Shown: positions 51,366 through 59,699 of the stretch, in pieces
Position numbering within the stretch: the stretch's first letter is position 1
Layout of the letters: each line of letters begins with the position of its first letter
Origin: Halodesulfurarchaeum sp. HSR-GB
GTDB taxonomy: Archaea > Halobacteriota > Halobacteria > Halobacteriales > Halobacteriaceae
DNA: 64,000 nt
Assembly: GCF_031432215.1 (NCBI RefSeq)
Contig: NZ_JAVKGN010000001.1
Location: 1,417,421-1,481,420 of the forward strand
Direction of reading: 5' to 3'
Position numbers and translations under genes: made by a program
Notes under the pieces: generated by a model
Told to the model about the DNA's origin: nothing
What the model saw: the letters and a program-made list of their open reading frames with translations, nothing else
Database searches by the model: none

Positions 51366-51415
51366 GCGTTTTCGGCCTGAACTTTGATGCCCCCGGAGCC
51401 CCACGTTTCTGGGGT

Positions 51416-52663
51416 ATGACCGGGATAGCCTACGCGGACTTCGTGGATACGGACTACCAGCCAGCGCCAGAGGAACTCGTCTGTGATTTTGCCATCGAAC
51501 CCGCGTCGGGGTTGTCGATGGAAGACGCAGCCGGGCGTGTCGCCTCGGAAAGTTCCAATGGAACCTGGGCCGCGCTGGCGGTCGGCGAAGACTTCACCGA
51601 CGTGGGCGCGACAGCCTTCGAGATCGGTGACGGAACGATTCGAGTCGCCTACCCCGAGACGCTGTTCGAGTTCGGGAACATGCCCCAGGTCCTCTCCTGT
51701 GTCGCGGGCAACATTATGGGGATGAAGGCTGTGGACTCGATTCGACTCCAGGACTGTTCGTGGCCGGCCGACTTGGCCACGTCCTTCCCGGGCCCGCAGT
51801 TCGGTTCGGCCGTCAAAGAAACGTTCCTGGACGCCGGGGACAGACCCGCGCTGGCGACGGTCCCCAAGCCGAAAGTCGGGCTCTCGACGAAGCGCCACGC
51901 TGAGATCGGCTACGAGGCCTGGACCGGTGGCATCGATCTGTTGAAAGACGACGAGAACCTGACCGACCAGTCCTTCAACAGCTTTGCCGACCGGGTCACC
52001 GAGAGCTTCGAAATGCGGGATCGGGCACAGGACGAGACCGGCGACCGCAAGGATTACCTGGTGAACATCACCGCCGACGTCGAGACGATGAAAGAGCGGG
52101 CCGACTTCGTGGCCGACCAGGGCGGGAACTTCGTCATGGTCGATGTCATCACCACCGGCTGGGGCGCGGTCCAGTCGGTCCGGGAGCACACCGAAAAGCG
52201 CGGGCTCGCGATCCACGCTCACCGGGCGATGCACGCGGCCTTCGATCGACTCTCCCATCACGGCGTCTCGATGCGCGTGCTCGCCCAGATCGCTCGTCTC
52301 ACGGGCGTCGATCACATTCACACCGGGACGGCAAACCTGGGAAAACTCGAAAACGAGGACACGGCGGGCATCAACGAGTGGTTACAATCCGACCTGCACG
52401 GGATGAACGACGTTCTCCCAGTTGCGTCGGGCGGCCTCCATCCGGGCACCGTCGAACCACTCCTGGACGCGTTGGGCACGGATCTCATCGTCCAGGCTGG
52501 CGGTGGCATCCACGGCCATCCAGACGGGACTCACGCCGGCGCTAAAGCGCTCCGCCAGGCGGTCGACGCCTACATGGCCGGCGAATCCGTAACGGACGCG
52601 GGCGAGAGCCACGAGGAACTCGGCCGTGCCCTCGATGAGTGGGGCGCAGAGACGCCTATCTGA
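51416..52663 (+). CDS. rbcL: Ribulose-1,5-bisphosphate carboxylase, archaeal form III
   Basis: 415 residues, about 60 shorter than plant large subunits, as usual for form III. All active-site elements are present: 'TVPKPKVGLS' (Lys151/153), 'GGIDLLKDDEN' (carbamylated Lys177 with Asp179, Glu180), 'IHAHRAMH' (267-273), 'TGTANLGKLEN' (loop-6 Lys310), 'VASGGLHPG' and 'QAGGGIHGHPDG'. The catalytic machinery therefore appears complete. A weak hairpin (51399-51403/51410-51414) lies just before ATG 51416. In haloarchaea this enzyme normally acts in the AMP/NMP pathway (ribulose-1,5-bisphosphate to two 3-phosphoglycerate). It ends overlapping the convergent uracil-DNA glycosylase-like gene by 8 bases. 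Confidence 0.94.
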   Translation: MTGIAYADFVDTDYQPAPEELVCDFAIEPASGLSMEDAAGRVASESSNGTWAALAVGEDFTDVGATAFEIGDGTIRVAYPETLFEFGNMPQVLSCVAGNIMGMKAVDSIRLQDCSWPADLATSFPGPQFGSAVKETFLDAGDRPALATVPKPKVGLSTKRHAEIGYEAWTGGIDLLKDDENLTDQSFNSFADRVTESFEMRDRAQDETGDRKDYLVNITADVETMKERADFVADQGGNFVMVDVITTGWGAVQSVREHTEKRGLAIHAHRAMHAAFDRLSHHGVSMRVLAQIARLTGVDHIHTGTANLGKLENEDTAGINEWLQSDLHGMNDVLPVASGGLHPGTVEPLLDALGTDLIVQAGGGIHGHPDGTHAGAKALRQAVDAYMAGESVTDAGESHEELGRALDEWGAETPI

Positions 52664-53255
52664 CGCGGTAGCTTCCCGGCCCGGTCACGTGACGGCCGAG
52701 GTCACTCTCGCGGCGGTAGTCGAAGGATCGAAGCGATTGCAGGGTTGCTTCGAGCGTTTCGGCGTCACCGGGTTCCCACACCGTCGGGTCACGGATGGGC
52801 ACGATGATCCAGGAACCGTTCGTAATTTCGGTTCCGTGGATCGCCGCCGATTGTTCGCCCGGGGCAATCGAACTGTAGTTCCGAAGGGCGTATTCGATGG
52901 CCGCCTCGCCCACCGGAAGCAATACGTGGGCGGTGATCGCCCTGAGTTCGGCGTCGAAGAGGGCTTCGGCGGCCTCGCGGGTCGCGGGCGTCGGTTCGCC
53001 GTTCTGGTAACACGGGTACAGATAGGACGTATAGAGGCCACCCGGCGCACCACCATTTAGCAAACCGACTGCTTCGAGGACGGCTCGAAGCGGTTCGAAG
53101 CGCTCGTCCTCGAGGAGAGCCGTTGCAGTCGGTTCGGACGGCCGATCTCCGATCAGGTGAAAATCGGCGTTTGGATCCCCACTGCCCGGGATGAACTCCT
53201 CACAGGGCGGGGAGAATCCGAACGGATTTCGCGTGCGATCAGTGATGACCTTCAC
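52656..53255 (-). CDS. Uracil-DNA glycosylase superfamily protein
   Basis: 199 residues. 'PPCEEFIPGSGDPNADFHLIGD' (cited in part: 'FIPGSGDPNADFHLIGD') is the UDG-family motif-A region and 'SYLYPCYQNGEPTPATREAAE' follows, with 'HVLLPVGEAAIEYAL'. The superfamily excises uracil from DNA, but motif details of the classes were not checked, and the Cys residues could be cluster ligands as in family 4/5 enzymes. GTG 53255 is the start. It overlaps rbcL's stop by 8 bases. Confidence 0.75.
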   Translation of the reverse strand: MKVITDRTRNPFGFSPPCEEFIPGSGDPNADFHLIGDRPSEPTATALLEDERFEPLRAVLEAVGLLNGGAPGGLYTSYLYPCYQNGEPTPATREAAEALFDAELRAITAHVLLPVGEAAIEYALRNYSSIAPGEQSAAIHGTEITNGSWIIVPIRDPTVWEPGDAETLEATLQSLRSFDYRRESDLGRHVTGPGSYRVR

Positions 53256-53298
53256 AGCCGTTGAGACGGCGCGAGAAAAAATGAGCCCGTCGGTCGAG

Positions 53299-53559
53299 TT
53301 AGACCTCGGCCTCGGCCGGGCCGTCGGTACCGGGTGTCGAGAGCGTGTAGAGGTTCTGCCGAGCGTCGGGAATGTAGATGTTCTTCTCGACGATGGTTCG
53401 ATCCTGAAGCCGCTCGAGGGCGTCTCGGACCGTCCGCTGAGAGAGCCTGGATTTATCGACGATCTGTTTCTGTGTGAGACCGCCGTTGTATTCGAGGACC
53501 TTCAGGACGAGCTTGGCACTCGGGGGCAGGTCTTCCACCTGGGTTTCAGCTACCACCAT
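53299..53559 (-). CDS. Winged HTH (MarR/TrmB-like) transcriptional regulator
   Basis: 86 residues. The HTH is 'GLTQKQIVDKSRLSQRTVRDALERLQD' (cited in part: 'LSQRTVRDALERL'), followed by a wing 'IYIPDARQNLYTLS'. There is no clear effector domain. The TATA-like 'ctttatacc' (53586-53594) gives a near-leaderless transcript on the minus strand. A palindrome (53609-53623) upstream of this box could be its own operator. It lies next to the copper genes but separated by that palindrome; a copper role is unproven. Confidence 0.82.
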   Translation of the reverse strand: MVVAETQVEDLPPSAKLVLKVLEYNGGLTQKQIVDKSRLSQRTVRDALERLQDRTIVEKNIYIPDARQNLYTLSTPGTDGPAEAEV

Positions 53560-53608
53560 GGTAGTTAACCCAAAGTACGGAGGGACTTTATACCTAATGG
53601 GATGGATC

Positions 53609-53634
53609 GGTAACCTGGTTACCCGATGGTAACC
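53609..53634. promoter_or_regulatory. Palindromic operator-like repeats upstream of the HTH gene
   Basis: The palindrome GGTAACC-T-GGTTACC occupies 53609-53623, followed by another GGTAACC half-site at 53628-53634; a related 'ggtagttaacc' lies near 53560-53570. Perfect 7-base inverted repeats with one central base suit a dimeric winged HTH regulator. They sit between the minus-strand TATA box of the HTH gene and the end of the HMA gene. Confidence 0.55.
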
Positions 53635-53660
53635 TCACTTGACGACACCGAAAACGGGCG

Positions 53661-53903
53661 TTACTCCTCGGACTCGTCCTGTTCGTCGGCGGCCTCGTCC
53701 CCCGGCTGGAACTCGGCGGTATAGCCGGCGTAATCTACGGCGTCGAGTAGGTCCTCGACGTCCGCGTCGCCCTCGACGACGGCGGTATTCGCCTCGTGAT
53801 CGGCACTTGCTTCCTCGACCCCGGAGACCTCCTCGAGGGCAGTTTCGACGATGTCTTCACAGCCGTCACAGCTCATATCCTCGACGCGAAGCGTGATGGA
53901 CAT
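53661..53903 (-). CDS. Heavy-metal-associated (HMA) copper chaperone
   Basis: 80 residues, one HMA domain. 'VEDMSCDGCEDIVETAL' has the MxCxxC metal-binding loop near residues 10-15. The C-terminal ~20 residues are acidic (haloarchaeal tail). It probably passes Cu(I) to the CopA HMA domains, as CopZ does. The gene ends 26 bases before the palindrome and is 49 bases downstream of copA on the same strand. Confidence 0.9.
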   Translation of the reverse strand: MSITLRVEDMSCDGCEDIVETALEEVSGVEEASADHEANTAVVEGDADVEDLLDAVDYAGYTAEFQPGDEAADEQDESEE

Positions 53904-53952
53904 GCAAGCGGGTTGGGGATGGGGGGCTTAGGGCGTTTCGGGTTCGACCGGG

Positions 53953-56544
53953 TCAGCGCCGGAACCGACCCAGGAGCTGATAGTCGTGATCCGGGGTGTA
54001 GTTCCGGAACGTGAGACTGTTCGTGAGCACGCTCACGCTGGAACTCGCCATCGCGGCCGCGGCCGCGACTGGCTGGAGCAACCCGAGTGAGGCAAGCGGG
54101 ATCATCACCGTGTTGTACCCCAGCGCCCAGAAGAGGTTCTGCCTGATCTTCTGGAGGGTCGCCACGGAGAGCCGGATGGCCTTGAGCACGTCCCGGGGAT
54201 CGTCCCGGACGAGAGTGACGTCCCCGGCCTCGATGGCGACGTCCGTCCCACTGCCGATCGCTGCCCCCACGGCGGCCTCGGTGAGGGCGGGCGCGTCGTT
54301 GACGCCGTCCCCGACCATCATCGCGTCGCCGCTTGCGTCCTGAATTTCTCTGACGACTGAAGCCTTTTCGGCCGGGAGGACCTCCGCACGGATGTTCGTC
54401 GACGGGATGCCGACGACCTCGGCCACACTCCGGGCGGTTCGCTCGTTGTCCCCGGTGAGCATCCAGACGTCGATCCCTCGGTCCTGAAGCTGTTCCACGG
54501 CCGCTTTGGCCGATTCCTTGACCGTGTCGGCTGTCGCAACGATGCCCGCTACCTGGCCGTCGACCGCGACGACGATTCCGGTCTTGCCGGCCGCTTCGAG
54601 TTCGGTCAGTTGATCCTCCAGGGGGCCGAGTTCGATCCCCGCCTCCTGGAGCAGTTTTCGGTTCCCCAGGTGGAGTTCTCGGCCGTCGACGGTCGCCGTG
54701 ATCCCACGACCCGGTTCGTTTTCGAAGGTTTCGGGCTCCCCGACCTCCAGGTCGCGATCCGCGGCCGCGCTGACGATCGCCCGTGCGATCGGGTGTTCGC
54801 TCCCCGACTCGGCGCTCGCGGCCAATCTGAGTAATTCGTCCTGGTCGATCGATTGCTCGGTCAGGAGCCCGCCGTCTGCACGGGGCTCGGAGACGATCAC
54901 GTCACTGACTGCCATCGAGCCTTCGGTGAGCGTCCCGGTTTTGTCGAAGATGACTGTCTGGACGTCCCTGACCCGTTCGAGCACGTCCCCGCCCGCGAAG
55001 AGGACGCCGTTTCGCGCCCCGATTGCCGTCCCGACCATCGTGGCCGCGGGTGTCGCCAGGCCGAGCGCACAGGGACAGGCGATGAGGACCGCACTCGCGA
55101 AGACGACGATGGCGAACTCGACGGTGCTCACAGTTCCGCCGACGATCGCTGGTCCGCCTGCGATTAGCCCCCAGATCGGGAGCATCTCGACGAACCCCGC
55201 GAGCTGCTGGGGGAAGAGGAACCAGAGCCCGCCCCAGAACAGTGCGTTGATGATCACTGCCGGGACGAAGTGAGCGCTGATCCGGTCGGCCAGTCGCTGG
55301 ACGTCCGGCTGGCGGGACTGGGCTTCTCTGACTAGCTCGACGATCCGCTGCACCGTCGAATCCTCGCCCACGCGGGTCGCCCGCACGCGCAACACGCCGT
55401 TCTCGTTGATCGTGCCCCCGAGCACCTCGTCGCCCGGGCCCCGTTCGACCGGCACCGACTCGCCAGTCACCATCGACTCGTCGACGGCGCTCTCGCCGCC
55501 GATCACCTCGCCGTCCGTAGGAATCCGCTCGCCGGGGCGGACTTTCAAAATGTCCCCGACCTGGACCTCGGTCCGGTCGACCTCGCGCTCGCTTCCGTCC
55601 GGGCCGATGAGGGTGGCCGTTTCGGCCTCCATCTCCAGGAGTTCCCGCATCGCGTCCCCGGCCTGGCCTTTCGAGCGCGCTTCGAGGTAATTACCCAGCG
55701 TGATGAAGAGCAGGATCAAGGCGGCCGAGTCGAAGTACAGCCCCCCTGGAATCGCGCCCAGGAGGACCGCGACGCTGTAGCCATAGGCCGTGGTGGAGCC
55801 CAGGGCGATGAGGACGTCCATGTTCGCGGTTCGGTTGCGGAAGAGGGCGGTGTAGGAATTGCGATAGAACTCCCGGCCCAGGACGACCTGCACGGGGGTC
55901 GCGAGGCCGAAGGCGATCCAGCCCATTGGAACTCCGAGGATCGACTCCGGGAAGGAGCCAGGCGCGAAGAGTTCGCCGGCCATCATCAAGAGCAGCGGGA
56001 TCGAGAAGGCCGCACCGAACGCCACGAGACGAAGTTGTTTCGTGATCTCCTGATTGCGAGCAACGTCGCTGGCTGACTCCTCACTCTCTTCGTCGTCCCC
56101 TGACGGGCGAACCGGAGAATACCCGGCGGCTTCGATCCCGTCGAATAGGTCCGCCTGAGTGACTGTCGCCGGGTTGTAGGTCACCGTCGCGTCGTCAGTC
56201 GCGTAGTTGACCTCCGCGCTGAGCACGCCGGCCATCCCTTCGAGGTTGGAGGCAATCGTCTCGGCGCAGTTCGCACAGTGCATGTCCGCGACGTCGATCC
56301 GGTGCCGGTCGGTCACGCCTTCGTAGCCTGCGTCCTCGATTGCCTCGTAGATCGCGCTCAAGGAGACTCCTTCGGGGTCGTATTCGACGCGTGCCTCCTC
56401 GGTCGCAGCGTTTACGTCAGCCGAGGCGACCCCGTCGAGTGATTCGAGGGCGCTGGTAACGGTGCTGGCACAGTTCGCACACGTCATGCCACGCACCGAG
56501 AGCCGTTCGGTAAGCATGTCCTGTAGTAGGGGCTCGTATTTCAT
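53953..56544 (-). CDS. copA: Copper-exporting P1B-type ATPase
   Basis: 863 residues. Two N-terminal HMA domains bear 'GMTCANCAS' (~19-27) and 'MHCANCAET' (~87-95). The membrane domain has the 'CPCALGLATP' metal site (~488), phosphorylation Asp in 'DKTGTLTEGS' (~532), 'TGES' in the actuator ('SMVTGESVPV') and 'MVGDGVNDAPAL' at the hinge, followed by two more helices. It exports Cu(I) (or Ag(I)). ATG 56544 is used; a second in-frame ATG at 56517 is also possible. It forms an operon with the HMA chaperone; the TRASH-type regulator is immediately upstream on the same strand. Confidence 0.95.
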   Translation of the reverse strand: MKYEPLLQDMLTERLSVRGMTCANCASTVTSALESLDGVASADVNAATEEARVEYDPEGVSLSAIYEAIEDAGYEGVTDRHRIDVADMHCANCAETIASNLEGMAGVLSAEVNYATDDATVTYNPATVTQADLFDGIEAAGYSPVRPSGDDEESEESASDVARNQEITKQLRLVAFGAAFSIPLLLMMAGELFAPGSFPESILGVPMGWIAFGLATPVQVVLGREFYRNSYTALFRNRTANMDVLIALGSTTAYGYSVAVLLGAIPGGLYFDSAALILLFITLGNYLEARSKGQAGDAMRELLEMEAETATLIGPDGSEREVDRTEVQVGDILKVRPGERIPTDGEVIGGESAVDESMVTGESVPVERGPGDEVLGGTINENGVLRVRATRVGEDSTVQRIVELVREAQSRQPDVQRLADRISAHFVPAVIINALFWGGLWFLFPQQLAGFVEMLPIWGLIAGGPAIVGGTVSTVEFAIVVFASAVLIACPCALGLATPAATMVGTAIGARNGVLFAGGDVLERVRDVQTVIFDKTGTLTEGSMAVSDVIVSEPRADGGLLTEQSIDQDELLRLAASAESGSEHPIARAIVSAAADRDLEVGEPETFENEPGRGITATVDGRELHLGNRKLLQEAGIELGPLEDQLTELEAAGKTGIVVAVDGQVAGIVATADTVKESAKAAVEQLQDRGIDVWMLTGDNERTARSVAEVVGIPSTNIRAEVLPAEKASVVREIQDASGDAMMVGDGVNDAPALTEAAVGAAIGSGTDVAIEAGDVTLVRDDPRDVLKAIRLSVATLQKIRQNLFWALGYNTVMIPLASLGLLQPVAAAAAMASSSVSVLTNSLTFRNYTPDHDYQLLGRFRR

Positions 56545-56600
56545 CCCGATTGTTCCTCACGAACCGAAGAAAAACGGGCCAGGAAATTTTGAATCGAAAG

Positions 56601-57188
56601 TCAGGCGTCGGATCGCAACTCCTCGTAGCGCTCCACGTACCGTGCCTCACAGGAGGGACAGCAGAACTGCTTGACCTCGCCCCCGACACGGGTCGTGACC
56701 CCTTCACTGGTGACGGTGTTCCCACACTCATCACAGACCAGGGCGAAGTCGCTTGCCCCGACGGTTGGTGACCACTGGCTCTCTCGCAACAGCGAAACGG
56801 CAACGTCACGCACCCCCTGGACCTCGAGGACCTGATCGAGCCACGGGCCGACCTCCCCAGGGGCGTTCGCGTGAAAGATCACGTGTCCGTCGACGGTCAC
56901 GTAGACGTGTTCCACGGCGTCGAGTTCTCCGACGACGTCCCTGATGCCGGCAGCGGACTCCGGAGCGACCTCGAGATCCACCAGAACCGGTGTCCCCTCC
57001 CGGAGCTGTCGGCGATCGATATCGGCCGTGAACCGACGGATGACACCCTGTTCTTTCAGCCGGGAGACCCGATCCGAGACTGCGGGCGCGGAGAGGTCGA
57101 CGGCCTCGGCGATCTCGCGAAAGGGTCGTCTGGCGTCCGCGACGAGCAACCGAAGGATTTCCAGGTCGGTCTCGTCTAGATCGTGCAT
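56601..57188 (-). CDS. Lrp/AsnC-type regulator with C-terminal TRASH-like metal domain
   Basis: 195 residues. An N-terminal HTH ('DETDLEILRLLVADARR', 'LSAPAVSDRVSRLKEQGV'), a central alpha/beta (RAM-like) domain ('PVLVDLEVAPESAAGIRDV', 'HVYVTVDGHVIF') and a C-terminal Cys cluster 'LVCDECGNTV' and 'QFCCPSCEARY' with the TRASH-type C-x2-C spacing. In archaea such proteins sense copper and control copA. It lies upstream of copA on the same strand (56 bases), supporting that role. ATG 57188 (MHDLDETD) starts the domain. Confidence 0.85.
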   Translation of the reverse strand: MHDLDETDLEILRLLVADARRPFREIAEAVDLSAPAVSDRVSRLKEQGVIRRFTADIDRRQLREGTPVLVDLEVAPESAAGIRDVVGELDAVEHVYVTVDGHVIFHANAPGEVGPWLDQVLEVQGVRDVAVSLLRESQWSPTVGASDFALVCDECGNTVTSEGVTTRVGGEVKQFCCPSCEARYVERYEELRSDA

Positions 57189-57296
57189 ACCCGGCTTTCG
57201 TGACGGGGCCCAATACGTGTTTTCGAGGGCCGCATCTACGCGCCCGATCGGCACCGTGGCCCGATGGTTTATGGTTCGGGAACGGACAGACACGGT

Positions 57297-58934
57297 ATGG
57301 AACGGACCCGACGGCGGGGGGTGTACTACGTCCTCTCTTTCCTGGGCGCCCTCGTTCTCTACACGATACTCTACAAGTTCGGTATGAGCGCCTTCGAAGG
57401 CGAACACCGGACTGTTATCCAGGCCTTCCAGATCGTCGTCGAGAGTTTTACCACCACTGGATATGGTGAAGACGCGCCGTGGAGTTCACCCCAGATACAG
57501 ATCCTCGTCGTGTTGATGCAGTTCACCGGGATCTTCTTCATCTTTCTCACGCTGCCATTGTTTCTGGTGCCCTGGATCGAGGAACGGCTCGAGGACACGA
57601 TTCCCCGGACCTACCAGGGGGAAGACCACGTCGTCATCTGTGGGTTCAGTGACCGTTCGGACGTGTTGATCGACGACCTGGAGGTTCACGGACTCGATTA
57701 CGTGCTCCTGGTGGATGCGGAGGATCGGGCCCGCTCGTTGTCCCGCGCGGGCTACAACGTGGTCCTCGGCGACCCGGAATCAACCGCGACGTTCTCGAAT
57801 TTGAACGTCGGGTCCGCCCAGGCGGTCGTGCTTGACGGGCCGGACGAACGAAACGCGGCGATGGCGCTCTCGGTTCGAGAACTGAACGACACGGTCCGGC
57901 TGGTGGCGTTCGTCGAGGATCCCTCGCTGACGCGGTACCTGCTTCTGGCCGGTGTCGACGAGCCGCTTCACCCCCGTGAGCTACTGGGCCGTGGCCTCGC
58001 GGACAAGGTTTCGAGTGTCATCACGACCCAACTCGGTGAAACCGTCGATATCAGTGCCGACCTGGAGGTCATCGAACTCCCGGTGTTCGCCGGGAGTGAC
58101 GTTCACGGTGAGACACTCGGCTCGGCCGGGATCCGGGAACAGACGGGGGCCGCAGTGATCGGTGCCTGGGTCGACGGGAAATTCGTCCCGAACCCGACCC
58201 CGGAGACGACACTGACAGACCGAACTGTGCTGCTGGTCGCTGGGACTGAATCCCAGCTCGAGGCGGTCATGGACCGCACCCGGGCCGGCGACCGCTTGGC
58301 ACACGAGGACGTCGTGATGGCAGGGTACGGTGAGGTTGGCGAAGCAGTCTGTAACGCACTGCAGTCCGCGAACGTCACCTGTCGGATTATCGACCTTGTG
58401 GACCGCAACGCGGTCGACGTCGTCGGGAACGCGACCGAGGCCGCGGTCCTCCGGGAGGCTGGTCTCGCGGAGGCCGGTGCCTTCATCGTCTCGTTGAACT
58501 CCGACACCGACGCCATTTTCGCGACCCTTGTCGCCCGCGAGCTGAACCCCGATCTCGAAATCATCGTCCGGGCCAACGACGCTGACAACGTGGCGAAACT
58601 GTACTCGGCCGGTGCCGACTACGTGTTGCCGTTGCCGACTGTTTCCGGGCGTATGCTCGCCTCGAGCATCCTCGATGAGGACGTCATCTCCTATGACACC
58701 CAGATCGACATCGTCAGGATGCAGGCGCCCGGCTTCGAGGGATCCACGATCGAGGAGGCCGCGATTCGAGAACGGACCGGCTGTACGATCATCGCCGTCG
58801 AACGCGGTGAGGAGACTTACTCCGATGTGGGCCCCGAATTCGAGATTCGTGACGGTGACTCCCTCGTGGTCGTCGGGACGGACGAGGACTTGCTTCGGTT
58901 CCAGGAACTGGGGGGCGTGGGATCGTTGCGGTGA
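57297..58934 (+). CDS. Potassium channel with two TrkA (RCK) domains
   Basis: 545 residues. Two helices flank the pore; the selectivity filter 'TTGYGED' (53-59) is clear. Two RCK/TrkA-N domains follow, 'HVVICGFSDRSDVLIDDL' and 'DVVMAGYGEVGEAVCNAL', and TrkA-C-like beta segments. The first TrkA-N domain lacks the full GxGxxG ('GFSDRS'), so only the second is a likely nucleotide binder. Gates K+ flux by ligand. ATG 57297 starts the membrane domain. Divergent from the copper regulator. Confidence 0.9.
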   Translation: MERTRRRGVYYVLSFLGALVLYTILYKFGMSAFEGEHRTVIQAFQIVVESFTTTGYGEDAPWSSPQIQILVVLMQFTGIFFIFLTLPLFLVPWIEERLEDTIPRTYQGEDHVVICGFSDRSDVLIDDLEVHGLDYVLLVDAEDRARSLSRAGYNVVLGDPESTATFSNLNVGSAQAVVLDGPDERNAAMALSVRELNDTVRLVAFVEDPSLTRYLLLAGVDEPLHPRELLGRGLADKVSSVITTQLGETVDISADLEVIELPVFAGSDVHGETLGSAGIREQTGAAVIGAWVDGKFVPNPTPETTLTDRTVLLVAGTESQLEAVMDRTRAGDRLAHEDVVMAGYGEVGEAVCNALQSANVTCRIIDLVDRNAVDVVGNATEAAVLREAGLAEAGAFIVSLNSDTDAIFATLVARELNPDLEIIVRANDADNVAKLYSAGADYVLPLPTVSGRMLASSILDEDVISYDTQIDIVRMQAPGFEGSTIEEAAIRERTGCTIIAVERGEETYSDVGPEFEIRDGDSLVVVGTDEDLLRFQELGGVGSLR

Positions 58935-58957
58935 TCGTGTGGGCGCGTATCCATGTA

Positions 58958-58965
58958 CACTTATG
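58958..58965 (+). promoter_or_regulatory. TATA-like box before the second KaiC-like gene
   Basis: 'acttatgt' at 58958-58965 lies about 65 bases before ATG 59032 and is followed by a perfect inverted repeat (59002-59008 / 59011-59017) and an upstream ATG at 59001. The leader would be about 40 bases. Confidence 0.35.
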
Positions 58966-59031
58966 TTCCGTGGGCCTACATTCGGGAACAGACCGTCTCG
59001 ATGGAGGGCACCCTCCACATAGTCAGGAACA

Positions 59032-59685
59032 ATGAGCTATCAACTCGGTGACACCGTGCCCGCCCCGCTCGCGGACTCCGTCGACCCGGGGACCAACATC
59101 CTCGTCAGTGGTCCCGCGATGTCCGGCAAGCGAGCGTTGATGCTCGAGATACTGGGCCACGGTGCCAGACAGGGCGATGGATCGGTCGTCGTGACGGCAA
59201 ACGACGGCGGCGCGCAGATCTACAGGGAGTACCGCGAGATCGCCCCCGCCGATGAGGCCTACGTTCGTATCATCGATAGCATCGGGTCGACCGGGAATGG
59301 CGATCTGGAGGGGATCGTCGAATCGGTCAGTTCGCCAGGCGATTTGACCGGTATGGGGATCGAGTTCTCCCAGATCTCGAAGGATGCCGCGGGCAACGGG
59401 GTCGACCGAATTCGGGTGGCCTTCGACTCGCTTTCGGCCCTGTTGATGTACGTCGACCTGGAACGGCTCTTCCGGTTCTTGCACGTGTTCACCCGACAGA
59501 TCCAGTCGAAAGACTGGATCGGCATGTTCGCAATCGACCCGGACTCTCACGAGTCGAAGGTCATCAACACGCTAAACCAACTGTTCGACGGCGTGTTCGA
59601 GATCCGGGTTCCGGATGCGGGCGGTCGGGAAATACGGGCCCGTGGCTTTGGAAACCCGCCGACGGAGTGGGTCCCCCTCGATTGA
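59032..59685 (+). CDS. RecA/KaiC-superfamily ATPase-like protein (RAD55 family) with altered P-loop
   Basis: 217 residues. The P-loop 'VSGPAMSGKRALMLEI' keeps GPxxSGK but replaces the usual Ser/Thr with Arg. A Walker-B-like strand 'IRVAFDSLSALLMYVD' contains Asp and Ser as in KaiC. The C-terminus carries 'LFDGVFEIRVPD'. Similar haloarchaeal proteins (RAD55 or HTR-like ATPases) are often next to signalling genes. The nucleotide-binding ability is uncertain. Compare the paralogue at 15.7 kb, which has Pro at that position. Confidence 0.78.
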   Translation: MSYQLGDTVPAPLADSVDPGTNILVSGPAMSGKRALMLEILGHGARQGDGSVVVTANDGGAQIYREYREIAPADEAYVRIIDSIGSTGNGDLEGIVESVSSPGDLTGMGIEFSQISKDAAGNGVDRIRVAFDSLSALLMYVDLERLFRFLHVFTRQIQSKDWIGMFAIDPDSHESKVINTLNQLFDGVFEIRVPDAGGREIRARGFGNPPTEWVPLD

Positions 59686-59699
59686 GTTCTCCGCCAAAC

